A stretch of 64,000 nt of DNA from Carposina sasakii (Eukaryota > Arthropoda > Insecta > Lepidoptera > Carposinidae): the NCBI GenBank assembly GCA_014607495.2, contig CP053159.1, positions 12,097,501-12,161,500 on the forward strand, written 5' to 3'. The position numbers and the translations under genes were made by a program. The notes under the pieces were generated by a model that made no database searches, had not been told where the DNA came from, and worked only from the letters and a program-made list of their open reading frames with translations. Of the stretch, positions 13,501 to 20,679 are shown in pieces (positions within the stretch are counted from its first letter, which is position 1; every line of letters begins with the position of its first letter).

Positions 13501-16500
13501 GAGTTAACTTAGTTTGACACATGGAGTTCGTCAGCTTTTTTAGAGAAAGACAGCATCAACTTTATCGTACAGCCCCCCTAGCATGACCACGCATCGTGGA
13601 TATCGTATCGTACGATATCGTATCGTCTCCATACAAAATTCAACATGGCGCCTAGATTTATCGTATTTGACAGGCTAAATGTCGATAAATCGGTTTATCA
13701 TATCGTGTTTCGCAGGTCATGCTACTTGAACAGATCTGCTACAGATAGGCTATCTGACTATTTGTAAAATCGGCTCTTAAATATTTGTGAGCACATAATA
13801 TTATAAACGTCTAGGTGTCTGCGTACTGTCAGAATATCCGGATATTCCCACGGAATCGGAAAAATTGAAAACGTTAATTTTTATTCTGATAAAATTGCGC
13901 GCTTAAGGGCGTACATTAGGTTTTTTTTATATAAGAGTCGTCTTGAAATAGAATTAGATACCGAGATTTTACAGTTAAACTAATGGTAATGAAAACGAAT
14001 ATACCCAGTTATGTAGTCATGTTATATTATATGTCATAGCTAGATAGGCTACGAGCACTATGACCCGTTATCGCACGTTCAAAGGTAGCATATGTTTAGA
14101 TTAATATGTTCCTGTTTGTGTTTAGATACTTTTTTTTTTTTTTTATTATTTTATTTATTATGTAGGTTTTATAGTATTGGTCTTGACCAAGGTTACCTTG
14201 TCTACTAGTTTTTTGCGTATACTTATGTATCTAATAAATTACCTACTACTATATATTTATTCGAAACTCTATTAAATGTCTTGAACAATTATTATAAACT
14301 AGTGGACGCCCGCGAATTCCATCCGCATGGACTACAGAAAAAACAAAATGTCGAAATTATCCGGGATAAAAACATTTTCCCGGGATAAAAAGTAGCCTAT
14401 ATGTTAAGTGGGACCTGTCACAATATATTCCTGAAAACTGCATTGAAATCGGTTCAGCCTTTCCTGAGATTAGCGTGCACAAACGCACAGACAAAACGAC
14501 AAAAATTCCAAAAATCATTATTTTGGGTATTATTGCGTTGATAAAGGTCTCCTATAATATTTTTTCTCGTATATTTTCCATGTACAGACAGCGATCCGTA
14601 ACATTTTCATTATATGTATAGATTTAGATTTTGCTTCTTTGGTACCCTAGGTGTTAGAATAATAACTAGTAAACTATAGGTATATTATATTTTATACCCC
14701 TAAGTTTTTACCATGATTTTGTAAAAGAGACATATAACCCTTAATAATACCTTCTACGGCAACGTTTGCTGGTGTCAGCTAGTATCTTTATACTACAGTA
14801 GGCGTAACCACTTTGACATACATATATCTAAGGTAATTTCCCCTATGTTATGTTCAGTGGAGCCGCTGGTCGTACAAATGGACACGGAGAAGCAAGACAA
14901 CGCGGAGGTAGCCTTACTAGGAGACCAGCTGTCCCCGAGACGGTATGCCACCTCCGAGCTGACGCAGTTCTGGGTGGTGCTGAAGAGGACGCTGCTGTTC
15001 AGCAGGAGAGACTGGGTAAGATATGCTGGTGGTTTCTTCGTGGTCGAAATTGGTCATCATCTTACTGCTTTTACCGTTATTTATATAGCAGGAGTATTTA
15101 GTTTTGATTTTATTCAAGAAAGAAGATAAACATTGACCATTATCCCTCTGATCTCCGAAACAATAAGCCAAATTTTTTGAAAAAGCGCGGTTTAGAGTGA
15201 AAAAGTCAATCGCGGCGAGCCACGGCGCGGCGGCGGGCGCGCCGTTTGTTCCGAGCGGTGCTCATATCTAACCGCAATAGACTGTCGACTGTAAAACAAA
15301 CGCCACAAATTCTTGGCAATATAATTTTAAAAGAAACCATACAGCTCTTCATGAAATAATGGGATAAGGGCAGGAAGATTATGTTAAAGTGTAACTGTAG
15401 ATTGTCTATATTCTATTACATGCCGTTGTCTCCCATAGACGTTGATGTACCTGCGTCTGTTCGCTCACATCCTGGTAGGCTTCCTAATCGGCGCGCTGTA
15501 CTACGACATCGGAGACGACGGATCCAAAGTGCTGTCGAACCTCGGCTTCCTGTTCTTCAACATGCTGTTCCTTATGTACACCTCTATGACCATCACTATA
15601 CTTAGCTGTGAGTATTGTCTACGAGTATAATACGTTGCTATGTAAACTACTCATAACAAAATAGGGCCCACCTAGTTTTTTTTGCTTTAATTTTAAAACA
15701 CTTACAATTATTCAGTTTAAAATTGTTAAAGATAGCGTTAGAAACACTTGTAAGGATAAACATGTCAACTATGCATTTAAGGATTTTTAACTCATGGTGT
15801 GATATCCGCGCAATGTATTTATTAACAAATTTGTAGATAATTATGTGGTGGGCCCTATTTTATTTTGAGTAGTTTATTAATATATCGGTGCGTAGTACCC
15901 ACTACACAAGGCCTTAGCGATTTTAATGTGGTTTAATGTTTCCATTGAGGGGTCGCCCACCACCGGGTCCATACCCTCCGCTGACCCTCGGAACTGCCGA
16001 CTCGTGGTCACGAACACAAGACACTACTGTCGCAACGAGAAGCCAGATCCAAGCACCTAGCATGCAACCATAAATACATAGCTGCTAATCCGAAAACCAA
16101 TAAAAAATTTTAGTCGACATATGTTTCGCCAACACCCGTGGCATCATCAGGATTAGTTTTCCATGTTAGTTCTAACTACCGAACCAATGGTTTAATGTGT
16201 TGTGATCTGTGTTAATATTTATATTTTCAATTTCAATATTCACAGAACTTAAATACAGATTAAGAATAGTTTCAAATCGATCATGGGGTCGTAGTGAATC
16301 AGTAATATTTTTAATTTCAATTTTAATAAGACCGGAAAGTGCCTTAAAAACGGTATCTTTTTTCGTTATTTTCGTTTTTAATACATACATACATATATGT
16401 TTTTTTTGAGAGTATAGTTGAGATGTACGCGGAGCCCATCGCCAACAAAACACCAAGACCCTGCTAGCTGCCATGCTGTGACTGACTGACTATATTCGAC

Positions 16501-17381
16501 TGCAAATACCGAGTAATTTGACTTGTTTACTGTTTGGATGACGTGACAAAATGGCAAATAGCGTTTCAGATTAGTTTTAAACTTTTGGAAAACAAACAAA
16601 AGAAGATTTTAAAATTATGACGTTTATATGAATAAATACCGACGTTTCTAGTTTACCTTATACAAAATCTATCGTATTAAATCGTATACATGTCTATGGA
16701 TAAGTCAGCTCGCGTTTTTTCAAATAGACCTATCTGACCATTGATAAAATCAACCTTTAGTAAAACTATTCATTAATAATTAATGAATATACAATTATTC
16801 CACGCTCGTTTTATTCCAGTCCCACTTGAGATGCCGGTGCTGGTGAAAGAACACTTCAACCGCTGGTACTCGCTGCGGTCCTACTATCTCGCGATCACCG
16901 TCTCTGATATACCATTCCAGGTAAATATTTCTTTAACTTTTTATTTGACTGCCAAGGAAGGCGTAAAGACGCCTTTGCTAACTGTTTTTATGTATAAAAA
17001 TATTTGTGTATGTAAGTATGTACAATAAAAAAATATAATAAAGACACTTATTCGTTTAAGTATATAAAAATGCTAGTTCCACACTTTCAAACCTTAGTTA
17101 ATCTTCTGATTCTGTATACAAAAGGGCTACAGGCCTACAGCTTATACAAATACTAGCGGATGCCCGCGACTTACGTGTCTTATTTTGTTCGCTTTCTTAA
17201 AGATATGAACTAGCACAGATAATTTATCTGAATACGCTATTACGTAGCTGTAGGCGATCTCTCCCTCCCCCCTCTCTCGCTCCCTCTCTCTCTCTCTCCC
17301 TCTCTCTCTCCACTCTCTCCTCTCTCTCTCTCCCTTCCCCCCCTCTCTCTCCCTCTCTCTCTCTCCCTCTCTCTCTCTCCC

Positions 17382-17431
<50 letters not shown>

Positions 17432-20192
17432 CTCTGTCTCTCTCCCCCTCCTCCTGGTTACCCCACTTTGGGAACACAGTCGTGTATACTAATATTATAA
17501 ATGCGAAAGTGACTCTTGTCTATCTGTCTCGTTTTCACGCTTAAATTACTGAACCGATTGAGAAAGACTGAGAAAGGACATACGCTAATTTTTATCGCGG
17601 GAATATACTTTAATCCCGGATAATTTCGACATTTCTTTTTGGGAGTCGCGGGCGTCCGTCGTCCACTATCTATAGTATACATATAATAAAGCTGAAGAGT
17701 TTGGCTGTTTGTTTGTACGCGCTAATCTCAGGAACTGCTGGTCCGATTTGAAAAATTCATTCAAAGATAAATATCCCATTTATCGAGGAAGGCTATAGGC
17801 TATATAGCAACTCGCCCCGACTTCGCACGGGTGCAATGCCCTTTCCCGCGGATGAAGTCGTGGGCGGCCGCTAGTTTACTATAATATCGTCCTTACGTTT
17901 GTTCCCAGGCGATATTCTGCGTGATCTACGTGGTGATAGTGTATTTACTGACGTCGCAGCCGCTCGAATGGTTCCGCTTCTCGATGTTCCTGTCATCCTG
18001 TCTGCTCATATCGTTTGTGGCGCAGAGTGTGGGGCTGGTGGTGGGGGCGGCCATGAATGTGCAGGTACGGTTAAGCTAGGCACGCTGCGCTGGGAAGTGG
18101 ATGGGTCAATGCTTTAGAAGCGTGGATAAATGTGGTGGTGCTACACGCTATACGGCTTACTTGGTCTTACACGGATTAGTTAATCGTAATCTTCCTGCCC
18201 TTATTCCATTATTTACGGCCGGCTGCCTGCTTGACGCCAATCCTCCTCGGGTAAATATAGGTAACAAATTTTTACAAAATCCGTATATAAAATAAATTCA
18301 GTGGTACATGCCCATGACTGGTATCAAACCCACGCCTTCCCACTGAAAGGCGCACGTCTTAACTAGGCTGTCACTGCTCACAGATTAGTTGATATTTTGA
18401 CGGCCAATTGGTGTAGTTAGTAGTGGCCCTGCCTGCGACGCCACAGGTCCTGGGTTTGAATCCCGGTAGGTGCAAACATTGATATGATGACTATCGATGT
18501 TAGTTTCCAAGTCATGGATCTTTCTATACTTATACAGGTGTAACAAAAAGGGTATGTTAAGCAAAAAGCTACGTAAATAGCCCACCGTAGATAACCTATC
18601 CACAAAATTTGAGACTCGAAATCACAAGTTTATTTTTCAAGATTATATGAAAATTTTTGAGATATTTAAAAATTCTCCATTCTATCGGGAAAAATAAACA
18701 TGTGATTTCGAGTCTTATATTTTGTGGATAGGTTCTCTATAGTGGTCTATTTACGTAGCTTTTCGCTTAACATACCCTTTTTGTAACACCCTGTATATGT
18801 ATTTCTATACCGTTGATTAGTACCCAAGACACGAGACCTCACGGATCTTAGTGTGGGACTATGTCAATGTGTTGTGAGTGTGTGAATATTTATTTATTTC
18901 ATATATATCTTTATTTCCAGAACGGCGTATTCCTAGCACCGGTGATGTCGGTGCCGTTCCTGCTGTTCTCGGGTTTCTTCGTGTCGTTCAACGCGATCCC
19001 GGTGTACCTGCGCTGGATTACGTACCTGTCTTACATCCGCTACGGGTTCGAGGGCACTGCGCTCGCCACGTACTCGTTCAACCGACCCAAACTACAGTGT
19101 CATCAGGTGAATATTGTCCGCCCCCTCTCGGTGGTCCGTGACGCTATCGTCCAACTGTCAAATCGCATAGATTTTGCTAGCGAGTCGCTAGCGTTACGCC
19201 GCGTAAAAAGGTTCGCGCTTACCCCACTGATTACCTAATTTGCAATAGCATATCCAAAGCAGCGCGATAACGAAAATTGTACAATATTCGCGTTGAAATG
19301 TCAAAATTCCTTTGATATTAATTTTACGTAATACCAATTTGACAAGCAATCAGCGAATTTTGTACAATTTTCGCTATCGTATTCGAGAAAGTAGCGTGAC
19401 TAATGTTTGTACCACGCTCGCTACGTACTCCTTTAACCGGCCTTAACTGCAATTCCATCAGTTGAATATTATCTGCCTTGGTTTTACCCGACTGTGCCGA
19501 AAGGTTATGTATTAATGTATGGGGTTTGTGAAAAGGGAAGCGTTTTCCGTCGCACATTGAAGAAAATTTGACAACAAACACATAAATGTCACTTCTGTTA
19601 TTAAGTTTCAAATAACCGATCAACACTATGAACAGTCAAAAAAGATAGGGGGCCCCTAACAAGGGGGCTGTGCCGTAAATAGCCTTTTTGCGTCCTGTGG
19701 GGGCTTCTGTTACTGCGTCCTATTTTGTTTTGCCTGGCCAAATGGCGGCAATTTACGGCACTGGATCTGCTTGCATTTACTCTTAGATGAATTATCTTTA
19801 TCTATTATGCTGGATGCGGTTCTTCTTTTTACAGGAAATATCCTTGATATTCTGATAAATACTTGCTCTTCCTAACACGGAGTTCACTAGAAACAGCTCT
19901 ATCTCCTTCCGTGCATGTCGTAAGAGTTTCTTAAAACTCAGGGCGTTCTCTCAGGCGATGACCTCTCTACACTGCACTAAACTTTAGTGCTTTATATTTA
20001 TTTAGTGACTAAAGTTATAACAAATTGTTTCAGATATACTGCCACTTCAAGAACCCTCAAATAACCCTGGAAGAGCTGGACATGGTGAATGCAGACTTCA
20101 CACTCGATATCGCCGCTCTCTGTCTCATCTTCCTCGTGCTTCGTATATCTGCTTTCCTCTTCTTGCGCTGGAAACTAAAATCTACCAGATAA
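4324..20192 (+). CDS. ABCG half-transporter (ABCG1/ABCG4-like), 5' end missing
   Basis: ATP-binding cassette transporter of subfamily G, which works as a homo- or heterodimer in membranes and exports lipids or other small hydrophobic molecules. Ten coding exons are visible: 4324-4513, 5193-5517, 9794-9935, 11136-11341, 14858-15015, 15439-15607, 16820-16920, 17909-18064, 18921-19106 and 20034-20192. All introns are GT/AG and phases match, giving 596 codons plus a stop. Seen in order: Q-loop ([10 protein letters not shown]), signature [10 protein letters not shown], Walker [15 protein letters not shown]-loop TIHQPSA, a variable Asn/Lys-rich linker, then six hydrophobic segments ending in RWKLKSTR. 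The Walker A exon and N-terminus lie left of the window. By family knowledge this is near the ABCG1/ABCG4 and Drosophila CG17646 group; the substrate is unknown. The reading frame looks intact and functional. Introns carry many transposons. Confidence 0.95.
4592..4885. repeat. foldback MITE in an ABCG intron
   Basis: Arms of about 80 bp (4595-4676 and 4798-4885) are near-perfect inverted copies. Both contain CCCGTATGATGAATTTGGTG and GAGCGAGATGTCTCACTT in opposite orientation. Transcribed within the ABCG pre-mRNA, it would fold into a long hairpin. Confidence 0.75.
5193..5517 (+). CDS. ABCG gene 1, exon with signature, Walker B and H-loop
   Basis: The acceptor TTTACAG ends at 5192 and the donor GTGAGT starts at 5518. 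It begins [17 protein letters not shown] and carries the ABC signature [10 protein letters not shown], Walker B with D-loop ([11 protein letters not shown]) and the switch histidine in TIHQPSA. All catalytic residues expected in this part of the nucleotide-binding domain are present. Ends in phase 1. Confidence 0.96.
5842..6167 (-). mobile_element. Helitron-like element
   Basis: Begins (reverse sense) CTAGTAAACGCCCGCGACTC, contains TTATCCGGGATAAA and GACCTGTCTCAATATATTCC, and ends CCGTTACATTTTTATTATATG. Same family as 14299-14622 and longer than the 213-bp form at 962. Confidence 0.65.
6235..6395 (+). repeat. dispersed repeat E
   Basis: Blocks GATGGAGACCCCGCAGCCAC, AATGATCAGTGACAAGTTGC and GTCGACTCTTACGACATGTA are in the family order. 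Confidence 0.55.
6424..6814 (+). mobile_element. 390-bp MITE, family C
   Basis: Ends ACAGGGATGATTTTTGGTCG and GGCAACGAAAAAATATCCTGT are short imperfect inverted repeats (ACAGGNTGNTTTTT). Copies occur at 6987-7376, 42973-43324, 58602-58870, 62877-63256 and 29318-29424. The family has no coding capacity. Confidence 0.7.
6987..7376 (-). mobile_element. MITE family C, inverted copy
   Basis: Reverse complement of the 6424-6814 copy, starting ACAGGTGTTTTTTCGTTGCC and ending CCAAAAATCATCCTGT. Together the two form arms of a 950-bp inverted repeat in an ABCG intron. Confidence 0.7.
7516..7848 (+). mobile_element. tRNA-derived SINE, body type 1, with target duplication
   Basis: The pol III A box (TAGCCCAGTGGTTAAGA) and B box (AAGTTCGATCCC) form the head; the body contains CTCTCTCCGGTCGTGTCGGC and ends TACGGTCGGAGATC. 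It is flanked by a perfect 12-bp duplication ATAGCACGCATC (7504-7515 and 7849-7860). The minus-strand open frame across it is not a gene. Confidence 0.9.
8385..8530 (+). mobile_element. non-LTR retrotransposon 3' end fragment
   Basis: Encodes [12 protein letters not shown] and ends with CTTAGACTGCAACGGTGCTT, the same 3' end as the longer fragment at 37770-38150. This is the C-terminus of a lepidopteran LINE reverse-transcriptase protein, 5' truncated. Confidence 0.75.
8560..8665 (+). mobile_element. SINE body type 2 fragment
   Basis: Contains GGCAATGTGAGTTCCGAAAG and GATAAGGGCAGGAAGATGATG, matching the 3' body of the SINEs at 61972-62236 and 35770-36160. It is an uninterrupted form of the site that carries a MITE at 35901. 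Confidence 0.65.
9296..9395 (-). repeat. dispersed repeat E fragment
   Basis: ACATCAGCTGCATCTCCTTC, CGTGCATGTCGTAAGAG and GCTAGCAATTTGTCACTG in reverse order. Confidence 0.55.
9431..9650 (-). mobile_element. tRNA-headed SINE, second family
   Basis: In reverse, it shows a head with B box (GGTTTCGAACCTAGGACC region) and a body with TTTCCGAGTCATGGATGTTTC-type sequence. It also occurs at 18401-18893 and 61428-61636. Full length is about 220 bp. Confidence 0.7.
9794..9935 (+). CDS. ABCG gene 1, exon after the ATPase core
   Basis: The acceptor TTTCCAG ends at 9793 and the donor GTAAGT starts at 9936. It encodes the conserved ABCG segment [20 protein letters not shown] followed by [13 protein letters not shown], which connects the nucleotide-binding domain to the linker. 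Phase 2 exit. Confidence 0.93.
10097..10281. mobile_element. MITE family B, GC-rich core
   Basis: Termini CCCCCTGATTACGTAA and TTATGTAATCAGGAGG are inverted repeats. The core is strikingly GC-rich (CGGCGTCCTCCCGCGCCCCG) and recurs inverted in the copy at 22951-23144. It lies in an ABCG intron. Confidence 0.8.
11136..11341 (+). CDS. ABCG gene 1, variable linker exon
   Basis: The acceptor TTCAACAG ends at 11135 and the donor GTGAGT starts at 11342. It encodes about 69 residues rich in Asn, Lys and Gln (for example [14 protein letters not shown]) with no recognisable domain, as expected for the low-conservation linker between the ATPase and membrane domains. Phases match the neighbouring exons (2 in, 1 out). 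Confidence 0.88.
11434..11530 (+). mobile_element. tRNA-like repeat head (family T)
   Basis: A tRNA-like segment with GTAGCTCAGTTGGTTAGAGC (A box) and AGAGTTCAAGTCTC (B box and T arm), followed by a T-run and CATTTCTTA. The acceptor stem is imperfect, and related copies with ATTTCTTTATTAATAATT tails occur at 26488, 29575, 41830, 42080, 60797 and 61190. It is a repeat and not a tRNA gene. Confidence 0.6.
11948..12141. mobile_element. MITE family B, AT-rich core
   Basis: Starts CCCCCTGATTACCTAATTTG and ends GTTAGGTAATAAGGGGG, with CGG on both sides. GCGAAAATTGTACAATATTC and its inverse form the sub-terminal arms. Confidence 0.85.
12812..13075. mobile_element. MITE family A, near-perfect palindrome
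   Basis: TACAGGATGTAACAAAAAGG and its inverse bound two arms of about 120 bp that are almost exact reverse complements. TA flanks fit a Tc1/mariner-type target. Copies occur at 18533, 48282 and 49195. Repeat E begins directly to its right. Confidence 0.88.
13083..13540 (+). repeat. dispersed repeat E, split
   Basis: The 5' block (TATGTTCCCGAAATTGGGGA, GCAGGATCATATATGAGA) at 13100-13160 and the 3' block (GATGTAAATGATCAGTCACA) at 13461-13500 are separated by about 280 bp of unrelated sequence containing two CGAGAC-rich stretches. This may be another insertion. Confidence 0.45.
14299..14622 (-). mobile_element. Helitron-like element
   Basis: Reverse-sense ends CTAGTGGACGCCCGCG and TTATATGTATAGA (TC start on the other strand). 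Contains TTCCCGGGATAAAAAGTAGC. Confidence 0.7.
14640..14782 (+). mobile_element. Helitron 3' end fragment
   Basis: Ends GGCAACGTTTGCTGGTGTCA then GCTAG followed by T, the same terminus as the element at 26670-26972. Confidence 0.5.
14858..15015 (+). CDS. ABCG gene 1, linker to first membrane segment
   Basis: The acceptor ATGTTCAG ends at 14857 and the donor GTAAGA starts at 15016. It encodes an acidic linker, then [20 protein letters not shown] and DW, the connecting helix before membrane segment 1 in ABCG proteins. Phase 0 exit. Confidence 0.93.
15439..15607 (+). CDS. ABCG gene 1, membrane segments 1-2
   Basis: The acceptor CTCCCATAG ends at 15438 and the donor GTGAGT starts at 15608. It encodes [20 protein letters not shown] (segment 1), an [13 protein letters not shown] turn and [20 protein letters not shown] (segment 2), a typical ABCG1/4 pattern. 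Phase 1 exit. Confidence 0.94.
15645..15874. mobile_element. MITE family K in an ABCG intron
   Basis: 29-bp inverted ends (ACTACTCATAACAAAATAGG and GGTGGGCCCTATTTTATTTT) with about two mismatches, bounded by TA on both sides (15643-15644 and 15875-15876), as expected for a Tc1/mariner-type derivative of 230 bp. Confidence 0.8.
15940..16187 (-). mobile_element. 248-bp retroposon with hammerhead-like motif
   Basis: Flanked by an 11-bp exact duplication TGGTTTAATGT (15929-15939, 16188-16198), so it inserted by target-primed or similar retroposition. On the minus strand it starts TTGGTTCGGTAGTTAGAAC and ends CGACCCCTCAATGGAA. Inside, CTGATGA, a GCCA/TGGC hairpin, GAAAC, an ATAT loop and GTC follow in hammerhead order (16150 down to 16116). 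A second copy lies at 49798-50041 and related ends at 57398 and 58163. Such motifs are known from Penelope-like terminal repeats. Confidence 0.65.
16396..16480 (+). repeat. fragment of dispersed repeat D
   Basis: GAGTATAGTTGAGATGTACG and CGCCAACAAAACACCAAGAC match the repeat at 36895-37160. Confidence 0.5.
16820..16920 (+). CDS. ABCG gene 1, coupling-helix exon
   Basis: The acceptor TATTCCAG ends at 16819 and the donor GTAAAT starts at 16921. It encodes [20 protein letters not shown] and [13 protein letters not shown]. The E-x-x-N-x-W-Y-S-L core is the conserved ABCG cytosolic loop that couples to the ATPase domain. Confidence 0.94.
17260..17455. repeat. CT/GA microsatellite
   Basis: About 190 bp of CT-rich simple repeat with C-run interruptions in an ABCG intron. 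The open frame made of Arg and Glu codons on the minus strand is an artefact. Confidence 0.95.
17491..17668 (+). mobile_element. degenerate Helitron-like element
   Basis: AATATTATAAATGCGAAAGTG start and GTCGCGGGCGTCCGTCGTCC end with decayed CTA. It directly abuts the next Helitron. Confidence 0.5.
17669..17874 (+). mobile_element. Helitron-like element, second family
   Basis: TC start, ATAATAAAGCTGAAGAGTTT, AACTGCTGGTCCGATTTG and end GTGGGCGGCCGCTAG then T. A relative lies at 60186-60399. It ends 34 bp before the ABCG exon at 17909. Confidence 0.7.
17909..18064 (+). CDS. ABCG gene 1, membrane segments 3-4
   Basis: The acceptor TTCCCAG ends at 17908 and the donor GTACGG starts at 18065. It encodes exactly 52 codons: [20 protein letters not shown] (segment 3) and [20 protein letters not shown] through GAAMNVQ (segment 4). 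Confidence 0.94.
18180..18378 (-). mobile_element. SINE body type 2
   Basis: Reverse-sense head (AAGGCGCACGTCTTAACTAG) and body (GGCCGGCTGCCTGCTTGACG). An imperfect duplication (GATTAGTTAAT and GATTAGTTGAT) flanks it. Confidence 0.65.
18401..18893 (+). mobile_element. tRNA-headed SINE split by MITE A
   Basis: Head GGCCAATTGGTGTAGTTAGT with B box GGTTTGAATCCC. The body is broken at 18532 by a family A MITE and resumes at 18796 (TTTCTATACCGTTGATTAGT). The intact order is seen at 61428-61636. Confidence 0.8.
18533..18795. mobile_element. MITE family A inserted in a SINE
   Basis: TATACAGGTGTAACAAAAAG to GTAACACCCTGTATA, palindromic, with TA duplication. It must be younger than the SINE it splits. 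Confidence 0.88.
18921..19106 (+). CDS. ABCG gene 1, membrane segment 5 and extracellular loop
   Basis: The acceptor TATTTCCAG ends at 18920 and the donor GTGAAT starts at 19107. Its 62 codons include [20 protein letters not shown] and [20 protein letters not shown], which are hallmark ABCG motifs, ending in LQCHQ. A decayed copy of its 3' end lies 300 bp downstream in the next intron. Confidence 0.95.
19222..19385. mobile_element. MITE family B, truncated
   Basis: Starts CCCCACTGATTACCTAATTT and keeps both GCGAAAATTGTACAAT-type arms, but lacks the terminal repeat on the right, where ABCG exon-like sequence follows. Confidence 0.75.
19411..19478 (+). pseudogene. relic copy of an ABCG exon end
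   Basis: Aligns with 19040-19125, the end of the exon at 18921-19106 plus its donor. Shared blocks include CGCTCGCTACGTACTCCTTT, AACCGGCC and CATCAGTTGAATATTATCTG. About three quarters of 68 positions agree by eye. The reading frame and the GT donor are lost. A remnant of an internal exon duplication or of a paralogous copy. Confidence 0.7.
19890..19965 (-). repeat. dispersed repeat E fragment
   Basis: CTCCTTCCGTGCATGTCGTA and GGGCGTTCTCTCAGGCGATG in reverse order. Confidence 0.5.
20034..20192 (+). CDS. ABCG gene 1, last exon with stop
   Basis: The acceptor TTGTTTCAG ends at 20033 and TAA is at 20190-20192. It begins [20 protein letters not shown] with a conserved loop cysteine, then a final hydrophobic segment ([20 protein letters not shown]) and a basic tail RWKLKSTR. 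Confidence 0.95.
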   Translation: MYCHFKNPQITLEELDMVNADFTLDIAALCLIFLVLRISAFLFLRWKLKSTR

Positions 20193-20252
20193 GCTGTAGT
20201 TTAAGCTCATTAGATTTTATTATTACGATCTTTGATAGTTAATTGGTGAATT

Positions 20253-20676
20253 ATTAAAGTACTGACGTCGATGACGAGGAATTTAGTACATTGACCCGTC
20301 ATTATTTATCTCTGTCACTCGTACGTAAATTCCTACCTATATAATATTGTCAACGATTTCCTCGGTGCGATAGAGACAGTAGAACATCTGTAAGCTAATG
20401 AGAGAGATAAATGGTGACGGGGTCATTGTACGATTTCCTTCGTTACCCGCCTCCGGTCTTTAGTAGACGCTTTTAAATTTTATGTATCGAAATGTAGTGT
20501 ACTTTTGACCAATTTTTTGGTCGCAATATTGTTTGGTAAAAGCTTGGTTGACCAAAGTATACATGACAATGTTGAATGGATGAGTATTCTTTACATAGGT
20601 ATTTGACCAATTAACTAAGAAAAGATTTTCTTATAATGTAATGAAGGTGTTAGTACTTTGTCATATTAATAATAAA
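20253..20676 (+). promoter_or_regulatory. candidate polyadenylation signals of ABCG gene 1
   Basis: ATTAAA lies at 20253-20258, about 60 bp past the stop codon, and AATAAA at 20671-20676. Either could end the transcript. A foldback repeat lies between them, so use of the distal signal would place a hairpin in the 3' UTR. No transcript evidence is available. Confidence 0.35.
20262..20460. repeat. foldback repeat downstream of ABCG gene 1
   Basis: Two arms of about 50 bp (TGACCCGTCATTATTTATCT and AGATAAATGGTGACGGGGTC) are imperfect inverted copies. A third copy of one arm lies at 22243-22290 (GAGTGACAGAGATAAATAAT). Probably a MITE. Confidence 0.55.
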
Positions 20677-20679
20677 AAA

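Noticed and set aside
17142..17477. Long open frame rich in Arg and Glu on the minus strand
   Set aside because: It is the translation of a CT/GA microsatellite and has no other content.
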